Assembly (NCBI GenBank): GCA_003008705.1
Contig: PDUO01000100.1
Coordinates: forward strand, 47,952 to 111,951
Length of the DNA stretch: 64,000 bases
DNA from: Pezicula radicicola
Lineage: Eukaryota > Ascomycota > Leotiomycetes > Helotiales > Dermateaceae
Reading direction: 5' to 3'
Part shown: positions 1-11,360 of the stretch, in pieces
Numbering within the stretch: the stretch's first letter is position 1
Layout of the letters: each line of letters begins with the position of its first letter
Program-made: the position numbers and the translations under genes
Notes under the pieces: model-generated
The model's input: only the letters and a program-made list of their open reading frames with translations
Told to the model about the DNA's origin: nothing
Database searches by the model: none

Positions 1-169
1 ATAAAATGTGAGAGAGATTAGAAACACAGAAAAACTTACTAGAACGAAATGTATAAGTAGAACACAGCTATATTTAAGTAAACCATAGGGTTTCTGATCT
101 CAGGAGGAATTTCTGCCTGCCAGACTTTATGAGCCTGTATAAACTTTTGTTGTGAGCGTTCCTGTCCAT

Positions 170-1618
170 TGGGCTCAGATTACCTATCATAGGGACCAAA
201 CCCTACCTTTTGTACAGATCTTACTGAAGTACAATGAGTAATTGCTCTTAAATTATGTCTGCAGCTAAGCGGTTCCACGTACCACCTCGCATGAGTTTTA
301 TAAGGCTGTAGGAATGAGGTTTTTGTCTTGTGCGTTATGTCTTCGTCCATATGTTCTATGCTAGGAAGCTCTAGGTCACCTTCTTCGTCTTGAATAAGGA
401 CGGAAATTCCCGTTGCGGCAGCGTACTGCCTATCTCGAATCTAGAAAGTGCTAGTTGTAGGGAAGCTCAATGGCAGGGCCTGGTAAACTTACGTAAAGGC
501 ACCACCAGATACGACGGCAGATATTTTACCTTGGTCCCTTGATTTTTCGAACTTCTAGCTCGCTCATTAGCCCTATTAGCTGGGCTTCTCTAATTTCCGT
601 GGAAAGCCAAAACTTAGTGTCCTTCCAGTCTGTTAGAGACATCTAATAAAATTGCATTATGAACATGCATTGGATCACTACCAACTGTTCATTTTTGCAT
701 GTCGGGCTCAATTTTACCAAGACTCGCTCGTAAAAGCACCGAATGGCGGCCATGCGTGTAAGAAAGCCGGCGTTCTTAATAATATTCAAATCGCAGTGTG
801 TCGCTCCAACTAAAAGAACGGCATCCAATAGTAAGGGTGGCTGAACTCTGTCTCGCAAACCTCTTTTAAACTCTCTTTGGTCAATGATTGGGAAGACCTC
901 GTTGAAATTTACAAAGAAGGCAGAGATTAATGGAATAAAGAAGGTCGGTGTGAAAGGAAGTGGGGGATCAGGAGAAGTATCAGCGTCACTCAGTTGCTGG
1001 TTATTACAGGATACTTCCTGTCTCCTTAGGATCATAGGTGGAACCCAGACGCCATCAGGAGATACAGCTGATACATCGCTAGCCAGGCTGATGACACCAG
1101 CGGGGTTGGTCGGCCTATTCCAGGTCTCGCATTCGGAAAATTGAGCAGGGCTCGAAGAGTGTGATGTGTAGGAGGGTGCTTTTTCTTGACGTGATCTACT
1201 AGGAGATGCTAAGGCTGCATTATTCTCAATCGAGCAACGCACTTCGGAAGTCGAGCTGCTAGACGTAGCAGGAAACGCGCTGTCTGGAGGTAGGGAACTG
1301 CTGCCGGCGAGTGTACTCCTTCAGGCTCACTGTCAGCCATTTCCGTATGCATAATATGAGGAATTGTGCAGGGAGGACGACATACCACTTTCGTCTGGAC
1401 TCAATAAAACGGCAATTAGTGAAGCCCAAATCTATGCATGATGAACAGGGCAGGCCGATTAGCGAGGTATTACATCGCGATCGACGACGATTACAATGTA
1501 CACAGGCAATTTATGATCTTCTTTGTTTCCTCCTTTCTAACGTAGTCTCCGCGGTCCGTACTGGAGAATCGAGATTTATCCTGTTGGGATCCTCCTCGTT
1601 GGGGTTTGTTGAAGACAT
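170..1618 (-). pseudogene. Zn2Cys6 fungal transcription factor, decayed
   Basis: The minus-strand reading starts at an ATG at 1618-1616. It carries a clear binuclear zinc cluster at about 1504-1412, with spacing C-x2-C-x6-C-x8-C-x2-C-x7-C (CVHC, then PCSSC). After a probable intron near 1385-1325, the 1242-643 reading shows the start of the fungal-specific transcription factor middle domain (FNEVFPIIDQREF, AVLLVGATHCD). It continues past a stop as SLTDWKDTKFWL, REAQLIGL and RRIWWCLY. A 52-nt GT..AG intron (492-441) then joins to IRDRQYAAA, a hallmark of this domain. Such proteins bind DNA in the nucleus and regulate, for example, cutinase or secondary-metabolism genes. In-frame stops at 1513-1511 (just before the zinc cluster), 645-643 and 528-526 break the gene; all are TAA or TAG and could derive from CAA/CAG or TGG. 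The family is certain; the loss of function is likely but a sequencing error is not excluded. Confidence 0.85.
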
Positions 1619-2189
1619 GGGGACGAGTATGAGTGTAGACTAATAAGCATCATAAACCTGCCCATACAGATGATAGAAATCCCAATGCGCAGAATTTACT
1701 GGTAAGAGACAACAGGACTATAAGGGAGGGAGTTAGTGGGTATCGTGCCGTGGTGAAGTCTTGTTGCCGTGGGTAAACGGTCAAGCAAGATCTTGGTAGC
1801 AACAGGGGTTAAAGCTGTGGGGGTTAAGATGACGGGATAGGGTTGCATGTCTCTCGAATGCAGTCAGATAAAGTCCCACATGTGAGGATCCGGGAACAAT
1901 GCCCCGTTCACTAGTGCAAGTATCTGTGCAAAAATGAGTGCAACGGTCGCTACTAAATACCTTCTATCTCGTTGTTCGTGGTGGAGCTTTTCTTAGTCGT
2001 GAAATGCGTGTCACAATTTGATCAGCTCAACATCGCTTATCGCAAAGGCATCACTAGCATCACACACTTTTGGCAATCTTCAAGAGTCTATATTTCGATT
2101 GTATAACCAGAATTCTAGCCTAGTTAGAAACGGTACTCAGTCGCGTATAACGGAAAGATACTCTCCAGTTTGATGATTAATCAAAATAT
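1619..2189. other. intergenic, no gene seen
   Basis: I see no coherent reading frame or structured repeat here. It separates the 5' end of the broken regulator from the 3' end of the next minus-strand gene. Confidence 0.5.
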
Positions 2190-3672
2190 CTAACTCCTTC
2201 TATGTCTTCGTCTATGTCTATCAACAAGTTTTCCAATCTGCCTCGCCTTGATTTCCCAGGCATCCTCGGCGCAAGCAAGTGCAGCAAAGACCCTTAGATC
2301 CCACTCGGCTTTGTCTGCACTTGACGCATCAAAGTCGTGGATACAACGACATTTTGCGCAGGGACCCATAACACAGAAGAGCTGTCGGTCGGGCGAGGAG
2401 GTCGTGTAGAAGGCTTGACCTAAGCGGGTGGAATTGGTGGCTCTGGGCTTGCAGTGCTCGACTTGTTTGGCAAGAGCGTCCTTGGATGGAAAACCAGCAT
2501 TTGTATTATGAGGGATCGACTCTCGTAAGTTCTGTAACTTCTTTCCACCTCTCGAACGAGATAAAGTTCTGTAACGGGCGTCCCTGAAAGCTTCAGAGAG
2601 CCCTTTTCCAAAGATATTCCTGACGAGCTTGGTGCCGCCCTCGGAGGTAGGAAAGACGTTGAACATTTGTGCTGTTCCGCCGACGTGGTAACCCTGCTCG
2701 GTTGGAGCGATGAAGATATTTGCTGGACGACCAAGTAATGCATTGCTGCCAACTGTTGGATCGGGGATTGTTGTGTAGAAAGATCGTGCTATGTCGGTTA
2801 CATTCAGAACATGTTCGAAAGACCGCTGCAGGAAGGACTGGACATCATCTAGACGTACGAGGTTAGCTCATCAGAAGTGAGAGGAACACCACCATGGGTA
2901 GACAAGACGACCAAGGATACATACTCAGAGTCTTGCACAAACTATTGTCCAGAACGCACTGGATGGCCAGTTCCAGCAGGCTCTCGACTGGCAATGTCAC
3001 GGGCTTCGTCGCATCGAAATCATAACGCACCGCTGGGCCTCCCCTCGGCAGAAAGTACTCGGCCAAGCGGGCAGAAACTTTGGCGAGCTTCTCTTGCAAA
3101 GTACTCCTGTAGGCCAAGAGTAGGCTCAAAGTTGGGTCGTTCAGCTCTTCCAGCACCGAGGCCTGAATGAGACGATGGCGAAAGAAATGGAGAACTTTGA
3201 GGATGTCATCGAGGGGATTGCGCAGCACTTTACGGTAATGCAGATGAAATGTGCCCGTGGTTCTGCTGTTGCGACGACGGGTTCTCTGTTTCACGTCTCG
3301 GAACTGCAAATGGGCCAGGGTATACCACAGATCAGACGCGATGATCCAGTGCTGTTGAGCAAGAGTTAAGAGGGCGAGGAGAGAGGTGAAAGAAGCGTGA
3401 CGGTCCGGAAGGGGATGGGGATGGGGAAGGGGATGGGGATGGGGATGGGACAATGGTGATGGTGAAGAAACATCAAATGCAGTCGAGGGTAACGTGACGG
3501 TAAAGTCACGGGCCCAGAGTCTACGTGTTTGATCCAACAGCGGGTGACGAGAGGGAGGAGCGGGCCGGGGCCGTGCCAAGGCCAGGAAACGAGATGGATG
3601 CGGCGGAGACGGTGGGAGAGATGGCGGAGCGGGACTCGTGGTGGTGCTGTGGCTGTGGCTGTGTCGAGACAT
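2190..3672 (-). CDS. hypothetical protein, two exons, 468 aa
   Basis: Exon 1 is 3672-2925 and exon 2 is 2848-2190, separated by a 76-nt intron (GTATGT..TCTAG, 2924-2849). The spliced length is 1407 nt with no internal stop. The start is the first ATG of the open frame (MSRHSHSHS); a longer reading would need a non-ATG start. The N-terminus is Ser/Pro/His-rich, with a His-Pro repeat encoded by GGGGAT-type repeats. The middle is Leu-rich and probably helical (LEELNDPTLSLLLAYRSTLQ). The C-terminal half has a Cys cluster (GPCAKCRC) and an Arg/His-rich tail. I recognise no family. It points away from the gene at 4694, so the two may share the 3673-4693 promoter region, which contains an (ACATC)9 tract. 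The coherent frame and good splice sites make it probably a real gene; its function is unknown. Confidence 0.6.
3411..3450. repeat. GGGGAT-type hexamer repeat inside a coding exon
   Basis: Short tandem GGGGAT/GGGGAA units lie within exon 1 of the preceding gene and encode alternating His-Pro and Leu-Pro on the minus strand. It is a coding microsatellite, not a telomere. Confidence 0.8.
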
Positions 3673-3860
3673 GGATGTGTGTGTGTGTAGCCTCGCCGAC
3701 AAGGCTGCGTGGGTTGATTACGCAATTGAATAAATGGATGGGAAGGCTGAGTGAGATCACAAGGCTAAGTATATATACTCGTACTGCATCCAAATCATGA
3801 ATCCCAAAATCAATAGAAGAAAGAAAATCCACCTGCACCTGCGCAGCCGCTCAACCCTCT

Positions 3861-3905
3861 ACATCACATCACATCACATCACATCACATCACATCACATC
3901 ACATC
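3861..3905. repeat. (ACATC)9 microsatellite
   Basis: Nine perfect ACATC units lie in the gap between the divergent genes at 2190-3672 and 4694-5792. Confidence 0.95.
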
Positions 3906-4366
3906 CGATCTACCTACATCTCGTGCAGCACAACCAACATCAAAGCAAAGAACAAAAGAACTCAGATACAGATAGCGTCTTTGGTCTGTAAAGACCCTAA
4001 CTGCCATCACTGACAAACAAAACAAGGGTGAATGAATCGCCATCTGCACTCCTCCCTAGCCGAGGCACAATCCCGCAACCGCTGTACGCCGGCCGCTAGC
4101 CCTCAAACTTAGCGTCTCTGCCAAACGAAACAAGAAAGAAGTGAGTGACTCTGCCGCTGTCTATCTTTCAGCACAACACCAACAAAGGACATACACTTCC
4201 TTCTTCGTCTGCACTCCGCAGCAGCCAACAACTGACTGCGTCCACCGTCTACCACCCTCAAACATCTATCTACCAAAGAAAACAAAGGTAGAAAGGTAAG
4301 TAAGAGGATCCACCAATCAATCTACTTACCTTCATCCCATCCCATACCCTCTGCCCACACCCACGG

Positions 4367-4418
4367 CATCCATCTTTCAAGCAGAAGAAAGACATCCATC
4401 TTTCAAACAGAAGAAAGA
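4367..4418. repeat. 26-bp tandem duplication
   Basis: Two adjacent 26-nt units beginning CATCCATCTTTCAA differ by one base (G/A). They lie upstream of the 4694 gene, within what may be its 5' leader. Confidence 0.85.
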
Positions 4419-4693
4419 CAATCCCACGGGACCGCACATAGACTCCTTCACCGCAACTCATCTCGTCTTTCTTTCAACCTAAAGTCATCCATAAGAGGGA
4501 CGTCCATACCTGCTGTTGATTCATATCATATCTACTCAAGCTCAGGACATAGTCATCTACTTCCAACCTGTGGACCTTGCTCACCTCCCGCCTTCTTTTC
4601 AACACACCCAACCACTTACTTCTAATCTTTGGACCTTTCTCGCCTCTTTGCCTCCCTCCCACTTCTCCCTTGTGGAAAGAGCAGCCAAGAAAG

Positions 4694-5792
4694 ATGGGCA
4701 AATCAAGCAAAGCAAAAGGAAAGAGACGTGGTAGGTCTCACTCATCCTTTCCATTCCTCCACTCCATCTATCTATGCTTGCTAACTTGATTTCTTTTCCT
4801 ACCTAGGTCAACAATCTCACCACACCTCGACCTCTACCCCTCCTGCCATGTCAGACACCACCTATCATCAAACTCATCATGGTGGCCATGCTCTTCCTAC
4901 TCCCAGCACGACAATCAGCCCGCCTATTCAGGAAGAAGCAGCGCCTATGGCTGAGGACGGGAACCAGCCCTCCAAATACACGAATCATCTGGGCACAAGT
5001 ATCACCGAAGTTTTCATTCACGCAGATGACAGCGGCGAAGTGATGATTCACTTCCCGTATTACAACATTCTCACGTCTGGCATCTCAACCGAGCTACTTC
5101 AATCAGTCCGGATCCATAGTGATGATAAGAGAGGCAGCATTCTTCGCTTGGGCCGCAAGACTACTTTCGCTCAATCTTCGACCATACCCAAGATCTCAGT
5201 CCCAAGCAAGATGGAATTCATTTCTAAGTTGGATAACCTCGAGCTTTCGAAGAAAGATGTCGACGGCTTTATCGAGTGGATGGACCTCTTTTCATTGTTG
5301 GGAGATTCCTGCCTGTTTCTCGGACAGGTTAGATTCGAAAAGTGCTACCTGATCGTGTCCACTCGACTAGGCGCCGTGTCACTGAATGGTGATCCCACCC
5401 AGCAAGGTTTGGGCGGCACCTGGATCCTCCGACGTGTTACTTTCTTTGACGACAAGGACAAAGTGCTCCGAGAACAACGAGCATTATCTCTGGGCCGACT
5501 CAAGGCGGCAGAATGCGATACTTATTGGGTTGTTATGCTGTTTGACAATGAGCAAAAAGAGATCCTTGCACTTCGCAGTTCAGCTATTGACGAGGACGAG
5601 CTGCTGGACCCGGATGATCCTGAACCCTTTGATCCCCCACGTGAGATGAAGACATTGTTTGGAACAGATTGCCCCGTTGTTAGTCTTGGTCCTCTTGCAT
5701 CCTTAGGCTGGACCTCCTCGAGTGAAAGGGAGCGTTTACGTCCAGTGCCGCAAGCCGCAGTTGTCCGTTGGTCAAGCATGGTGTTCGTCTGA
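4694..5792 (+). CDS. hypothetical protein, two exons, 340 aa
   Basis: A short first exon (4694-4730, MGKSSKAKGKRRG) is followed by a 76-nt intron (GTAGGT..CCTAG, 4731-4806) and a long exon to the TGA at 5790-5792. The spliced length is 1023 nt with no internal stop. The first exon is strongly basic and could be a localisation signal (inference). The body is mixed alpha/beta with a patterned acidic stretch near the C-terminus (DEDELLDPDDPEPFDP). I recognise no domain. The upstream ATG is chosen because the splice restores one frame and gives a basic start; the inner ATG at 4848 is the alternative. A 61-bp imperfect direct repeat spans the stop codon. It is likely real; its function is unknown. 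Confidence 0.65.
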
Positions 5793-5884
5793 ATTGGTGG
5801 AGTGCATGGATGCCGACGATATTATCCACTGGTCAAGCCAAGTGCCCGTCTGAATTGTTGGTAGTGCATAGAGAGAGTGCATAG
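5761..5884 (+). repeat. 61-bp imperfect tandem duplication across a stop codon
   Basis: Units at 5761-5821 and 5822-5884 share the blocks GGTCAAGC, GTCTGAATTG and AGTGCAT. The first unit contains the stop codon of the 4694 gene. Confidence 0.8.
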
Positions 5885-7480
5885 ATGCGAATAAAATATG
5901 TAATACAGTCTCTTCTTGCGATTTCACTCCTTTTTTTTCATTTCGATCAAGCTGGTAGGTATTCCAATCCAATCCATCAAAAGAAAAGCCATCTATCTGT
6001 TCTCTTCTCTCGCTCCGTTTCTAAAGCAGCCTTGTCTCCCTCTTTCCTGCGACTCATATGCTTGTTGCTCAATTGCCAGAATCTAGCGACACTATTACAG
6101 GACTCCGTTAGTAGTAGGTTGGTGAAGAGTTTGGAGCCACAGGCTAGCTACATGTAGCATGGAAGAATAAATATCTATCTTTCGCAAACTTAGTTGGCGA
6201 TTGTCGTTTATATAAGTGATATTTGTAAGAGCAATAAGATCTGGTAGTTGTATATTCGAAGGCTCTTGGAGGATCCTTTCTTTGAATAGAACAACTAACT
6301 ACTTCTACAGTAACCCCGACCTTAAAAACAAGGAAGACTCATCTCTTCTTCTCCCTTCTCTCTATCCCTTTTTTTAAAAAAAAAGAAAAAACCAAATAAC
6401 TCTATACTTACTTACTATTAGCCAATTAATTTTCCATCTACTTTACTTCCATGGTTTCGAGAAAGTTATCCCTCCCTCCCTACCCTCCTAGGACAGGCCT
6501 AACCCCCGATAATTAATCTCAACCGACCACCATGGCTCTACTATCAAGCAAGCAGCTTCAAAGAAAAAAGAGGGGGGGTAGGTATCGAGATACCTTCCTT
6601 GTAAGTAAGTAAGTAGTTATCCATAATTAAATGAATGAAAGATATCTACTTAATTCTCGATAAATAATAAAATTTAATAAATTACGATCGATGCCTACAA
6701 TACCTACCTGGTTTGAACGGTGGCGTGGCCAACGAGGCTGCTCACTGGCTAGCTAGTGTATAGTAAGTAAATATCCTAACCTAACCTCCTTCCTACTACT
6801 AATATACATTTCTTTTTCTTTCTTCTAGTATCGATCGATCGTCCTGCAGATAGATAGATATAAGCTACGATACCTCTTTAATATCCATCACCTTGAATTA
6901 ACAGAGCTATATAGATCTTAAGAACTAAAATAAAAAGTATACTATACTCTTATTAAATTAAAACTTAAAATTAATCAAAAAAAACCTTCATCTTTTTCCT
7001 CCCTAAAACTTATTTAAATAAAGCCTTGAAATTTTTAGAATGGAATAGCTCCTCCTCCTTTGCTATCTATCTATCTCACAAAAACAATAAAATTATATTC
7101 AATAATTACCTAGTTCATTTAGGTATATGTATAGCAAAATGTCTCCTGCTCACTCGCGTCTTCGCCAGCGGAGCAATGTCATTTTGAAGATACAATAGGT
7201 CTTCCCAGCTTTTACCTTAGGAAATAGCTATGCGCTTAGTTTGTCATTAACAGATGGTGTAATTCGCTAGGCATCATCTTCCTTAAAGGAGGGTGATGTT
7301 TGCACAGGCTGTTGGTACCCGGGTTAAATACATTGTAGATTAGTTAAAGGAACAAACTAGCAGCACTATTAGCACATTCAACGAGGAACTTAGTTACAAG
7401 GTTGTAAAGCGGACGTGTCCCGAGTTACAAGGCGGACGTGTCCTAAATAAACATGTCTCTATAAGTATTAGAATGGTTAA
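5885..7480. other. AT-rich spacer, no gene seen
   Basis: The stretch is rich in A/T runs, GTAAGTAAGTAAGT and AGATAGATAGAT short repeats, a T7-A8 inverted run near 6370, and pyrimidine tracts. No open frame looks like coding sequence. Confidence 0.5.
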
Positions 7481-10400
7481 CTAATCCTCTAAACACTGTT
7501 CCAATGCCTTTGTGAGATTTTCTACTCCACTAAGGGTAACTTTGATTTTATCGGATGTCATTGTGTGTAGACCCTCCAGTCTCTTAATCAATCCTTCCAA
7601 GACATCGATAAGCTCTAGTAGTAATTCCTCATACTCTGATAGCAATAACACGCGATAACTAGCATAGTTCTTCATATGTTTTGTTGCAATTGAGTGTTGC
7701 TGTTGAAGCTGTAATAATGTGGATTGGGCCGCCTGTAGACAACTTTCTCGGAATGGTGGTGGAATTGCCGTGATATGAACCTGTGCGCGATTGAAAGCGA
7801 TTTCATGGGCCAACCGTTTCTCAGCCAAGGACATAAGGTCTTTTTGTTGGCGAGAAAAGTCTCTTCGTGCCGAATTGACAGCCTGATTTATGAGCCTGAT
7901 CGTACAGAGATCCTCTTTATAGTTCTTTCGACTAGCCCAGAGCTCTTGTATCGGGAGTCTGATCGTAGGCGTAACTTCTGTGGAGAGAGCTTCTTCAAGC
8001 CGTAATAGGTTTTCTCGGCCCGCAGCTATGCTAGTCAGTTGTGGTCTTTAACGAGATGTTGCTACACTCACTTTCGACATCTTCTAAGTGCTTTGTTAAC
8101 CAAGTCGTTATTTCGATATGGTGGTCCAAGTCTCTGACAACCTCATCTATCTTTACAGACTCGACATTGGCGTAATAGATGACATCCCTTAAGATAATAT
8201 CTCCAAAGAAACTCCTCCAGATTTCTGTAGGTACACGTTCCGGCAAGGGCATCTTTAGCATGACTGCCAGAGCGTTGACGAGGGTATAAACTCCGCAATC
8301 CCATGTATTAGATTGCTTAGCGCAAACCTACAAAGGTCAGCATTGCCATATCAATTCAGGCCAACCTACGGACCTCTTCCTGGATAGACCATGGCGCTAA
8401 GTTGTCCAAGTCGCTTTGAGCAAATTCTAACAAAGTGCCACGCAGCGAGTTGTCAAGTCGTCCATTAGATAAAGAATCGTAGTGGGAGATGGAATGCGTT
8501 AAAAGACTAATAACGGCTAGACTCCAATGACTCCGAGTCTCGTAGAAAATTGGGACAATGATGCTGCTAAAGCCTTGACTTCTGAGAGGCTTTTTGTGGC
8601 GGATGGTCTTTGCGAAACGTCCTTCCTGGTATGCTTTGATATCGATATGAGCTTCCTCAAGCACCAGATGCTTGGAGTGCCTGAGAATCTCGAATATTTT
8701 CATGATAGCTTCTGTCGTAAGCCACTTACCTGGTGCAAGTGTTTCTCTGGCACGCAAAGTCATTCGAAGCGAAGATTGTATTGCTAGGATACTACTCTCT
8801 TCCTTATTGTCATCATCGAGAATTTCAATGACTGGACTTTTGACACGGCTCAAGGCTGGACCAAGGTTTTCGACCGTCGCAGAGATGGCTTCTGGTTTCA
8901 TTGAGGATGTCGCGGTACTTTTCTGAGTTGGGGAGGATGCAATAGATTCCGAAGATGTCGCTTCAGTGAGTGGTGTGGTAGGACTGTTTTGATCAGGAGA
9001 TGATGCATTACGCTCTGAAGATGACGCGCTGGGTGCAAGACATGTAGTATCGTTCTGAGTTGGGAGTAGTGTGGTCGGTGTTAGATGCCATGCGGCCTCT
9101 TCCTTGATGGTGAATGTTGCCGAGGGTTCCAAGCAAAGTTCAGGTTGATGGAAGACCTCCTCATCGCCTGATCCTGGACCAATGTCCTCATCAGTGTCGG
9201 ACGTATGATCGTACGCATCGTTCATACAAGGATCCTGCAAATGGAAGTCGGGAGAAAGATTGGATTCCGAATCCTGGACATAACCTAATCTCAGATCTCG
9301 ATCTGTTGTCTTGCTCCAGAACTTGCGAGACTGTTCTGGAGTGGATATAAATTTCTCTCTTCCCTTGGTCTGAATGTCAACCTTGCATTTCTTGGCATCT
9401 GGTTCTGTTCCTGCTGCTTCTTGCGCCTTCCGACGATTCTTCTGAGCCTCGCGCGTCCGAGCCAAGGATTGTGTTCGTTCTTGGGCAAGAGAAAGGTGCG
9501 GGCTCGTTTCTGGAAGTTGTGCGGAGTCTGCTGTTGAAAATGGGGGCACGGCGGCAGACGCATGTTTGTGGTCGCCAACTGCTTCTACCGTAGAAAACTT
9601 CTCTGCAGAGTTGTCCTGTGATGAGATCAGTCTTGGATTGGTTTTTGTTTTCCAACGCTTTTGATTGGTGATGCATGCCTACCAGGTGCTCGCCAGTGTG
9701 CTCGCCAGTGTGCTCGTCCTCCCTTGCTTTGCATATTTCTATGGCCTCTGTGATCATCCACTTTTTCCACAGGCCCGGCTTGATCTTCTCTTGCATCGAA
9801 GAAGCCCTTACCTCACAAAGAACGGTCGACGCCGTATTGTATGTAGTTATGACCGAGAGCTGCTCCAGCGCCTGTAGAAATTCAAGGTTCGTCATAGCTT
9901 CCGTCCCAAAGAAGGCCTCCAGCTGTTCTTCCTCCTGAGCCCACTGCTCGGTGACATGAGTCAGCATATCGACTCTTAAGGCAGCTAAGACATCTAAGAC
10001 ATCTTTGGGGCACCAATTTCCAAGTCGCACTCCCCGGGTCCTGCCGCATTTCTGTTCCCTCCGCTCCTCAGCATTGTGTTGGATCTTGGGAATAGCCTCG
10101 TCGTAGGGGAGGACTTTGGCTAATTGGCCCAAAGCCTGCAGAAAGTTGGTCGAGGTCAAAGCATCTTCGTCAAATAGTCGTAATAGCTCGGTGCGCGTTG
10201 TCTGCCACGTCTTCTCCACGGCCTGAAGCTTAGGCGTATTACGCAAGAACCTCTTGTACTTTTGGATGATTGCAGCGTCTTCGAGTACAGCGCGCGGCAC
10301 GGAGTCCAAGTAACTGGCAAGGTGGGCGGTCGGCGACTCAGCACGGAGTTTAGATTCGGTGGTCTGCCAAAGATCCAGGAATTTGAAGGTCGATGATTGT

Positions 10401-10495
10401 AATGCTCCCGCAGTGCGGCCAAGTTGTGTGATGGAGTCTTGAAGATCGTCTGAAAGATCAGTCATTGACAGCTTCGCCATGGTCAGTGCTGACAC
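7481..10495 (-). CDS. Ulp1-like (C48) cysteine protease with long N-terminal extension and coiled-coil tail
   Basis: Four exons (10495-9683, 9615-8374, 8327-8072, 8025-7481) with introns of 67, 46 and 46 nt give one uninterrupted frame of about 951 aa. Two donors fit well (GTAGGC, GTGAGT); the 8373 donor (GTCCGT) is weak. The catalytic domain covers about residues 565-760. It shows WLTTEAIM near 568, HWSLAV (His about 634), HYDSL (Asp about 651) and QSNTWDCGVY (Gln 690, Cys 696): the complete His-Asp-Gln-Cys set of SUMO/NEDD8-type isopeptidases. The N-terminal 271 residues hold two similar segments (FLQALGQL, FLQALEQL) and GEHTGEH repeats; residues 290-560 are acidic and Ser/Thr-rich. The tail is Gln/Leu-rich and helical (LLQLQQQHS). 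Likely activity is removal of a ubiquitin-like modifier. Ulp1 domains also occur in DNA transposons, so a mobile origin is an alternative. The domain is certain; the exact introns are likely. Confidence 0.85.
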
Positions 10496-11360
10496 ATGAA
10501 CATCGACGCTAGAGCCAGAGAAATTGCATTTGGCGAAGGTTGAGGACAGTAGAGGGGTGAGTTGCAGGTCTTGGTTGCCTCTTCTGTAAACCTAGGTAGG
10601 TACCTTATCTTATCGTATGGGTTGACGCGCAAAATAAGTACCGCCCGCAAAATAAGTATTGCACGTGATAACTTCTGTCACATAAGTTTTCACATGACCA
10701 AAATAGTTTCAGCACGTGATAGAAATAAATTCCCCCGCGTCTTTTCCCTCTCTCGACCAATTATTTACCAGGGCCTGTAGCTCGAACGTCGCAAGGCTCA
10801 ACTTCTTAAATAACCACCACACCTAGAACCACACCAGATTAACCAGGTACACATTTTCTACCTGCCTGCACAAGTAGATAAAAATGATATTTAGTACCTA
10901 AGCTTTAATATAATGAAAGATATCCTCACTTTGAGTTATATATTTCTTTTCTTTCCCTTCCTTACCTTCGTCTCCCGTATGTTGCCAAAACCCTACGATT
11001 TAAAATCTTGAACCTAGACCATGACCTGCTACTTCAAAACAATGCCCAAAAAATGCAGTCGATAAGACGGTCAGAAACCTTGCAACTGTGCGCTATGCAG
11101 TGCTGTGCAGTACATCAAAGCGCACATACATATCAGTCATGTACCCAAAGTCGAGCTTTCTGACCTTGGAAGAAAAAGGGGGTTGTACTATTGGTTTGTT
11201 GTTTTGGTTTTTGGGTTGTGGTTTTTGGGTCGTAGTTTTGGGCTTTTGGGCTTTTCTCGGTCGGTTCGTCGCCAATCTAAGGAGTCACGACCAAAGCGAA
11301 GTGAAGCAAAGCAAAGCATAATCAGAAGTAGAAGCGAACGAGAAGAGACAAGCTTCGACC
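10496..11360. other. divergent promoter region
   Basis: The gap between the protease start and the kinase-like relic has no good coding frame. It contains pyrimidine-rich stretches and repeated CACGTGATA boxes (two near 10660-10720), which could be bHLH-type sites. That reading is inference only. Confidence 0.35.

Noticed and set aside
884..1144. Plus-strand 86-codon reading frame
   Set aside because: It is the shadow of the Zn2Cys6 transcription factor on the other strand.
3411..3450. Telomere-like GGGGAT repeat
   Set aside because: Only about 40 bp, imperfect, and within an open coding frame giving a His-Pro repeat.
3366..3838. Minus-strand overlapping frames rich in His/Pro/Ser
   Set aside because: Out of frame with the spliced gene and made of repeat-driven low complexity.
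3861..3905. CRISPR-like array
   Set aside because: It is an uninterrupted 5-bp microsatellite with no spacers, in fungal DNA.
8695..8735. Intron in the protease gene (GTAAGT..CAG)
   Set aside because: Reading through gives LAPGKWLTTEAIMK, which matches the start of the Ulp1 domain. Removing it would delete conserved residues.
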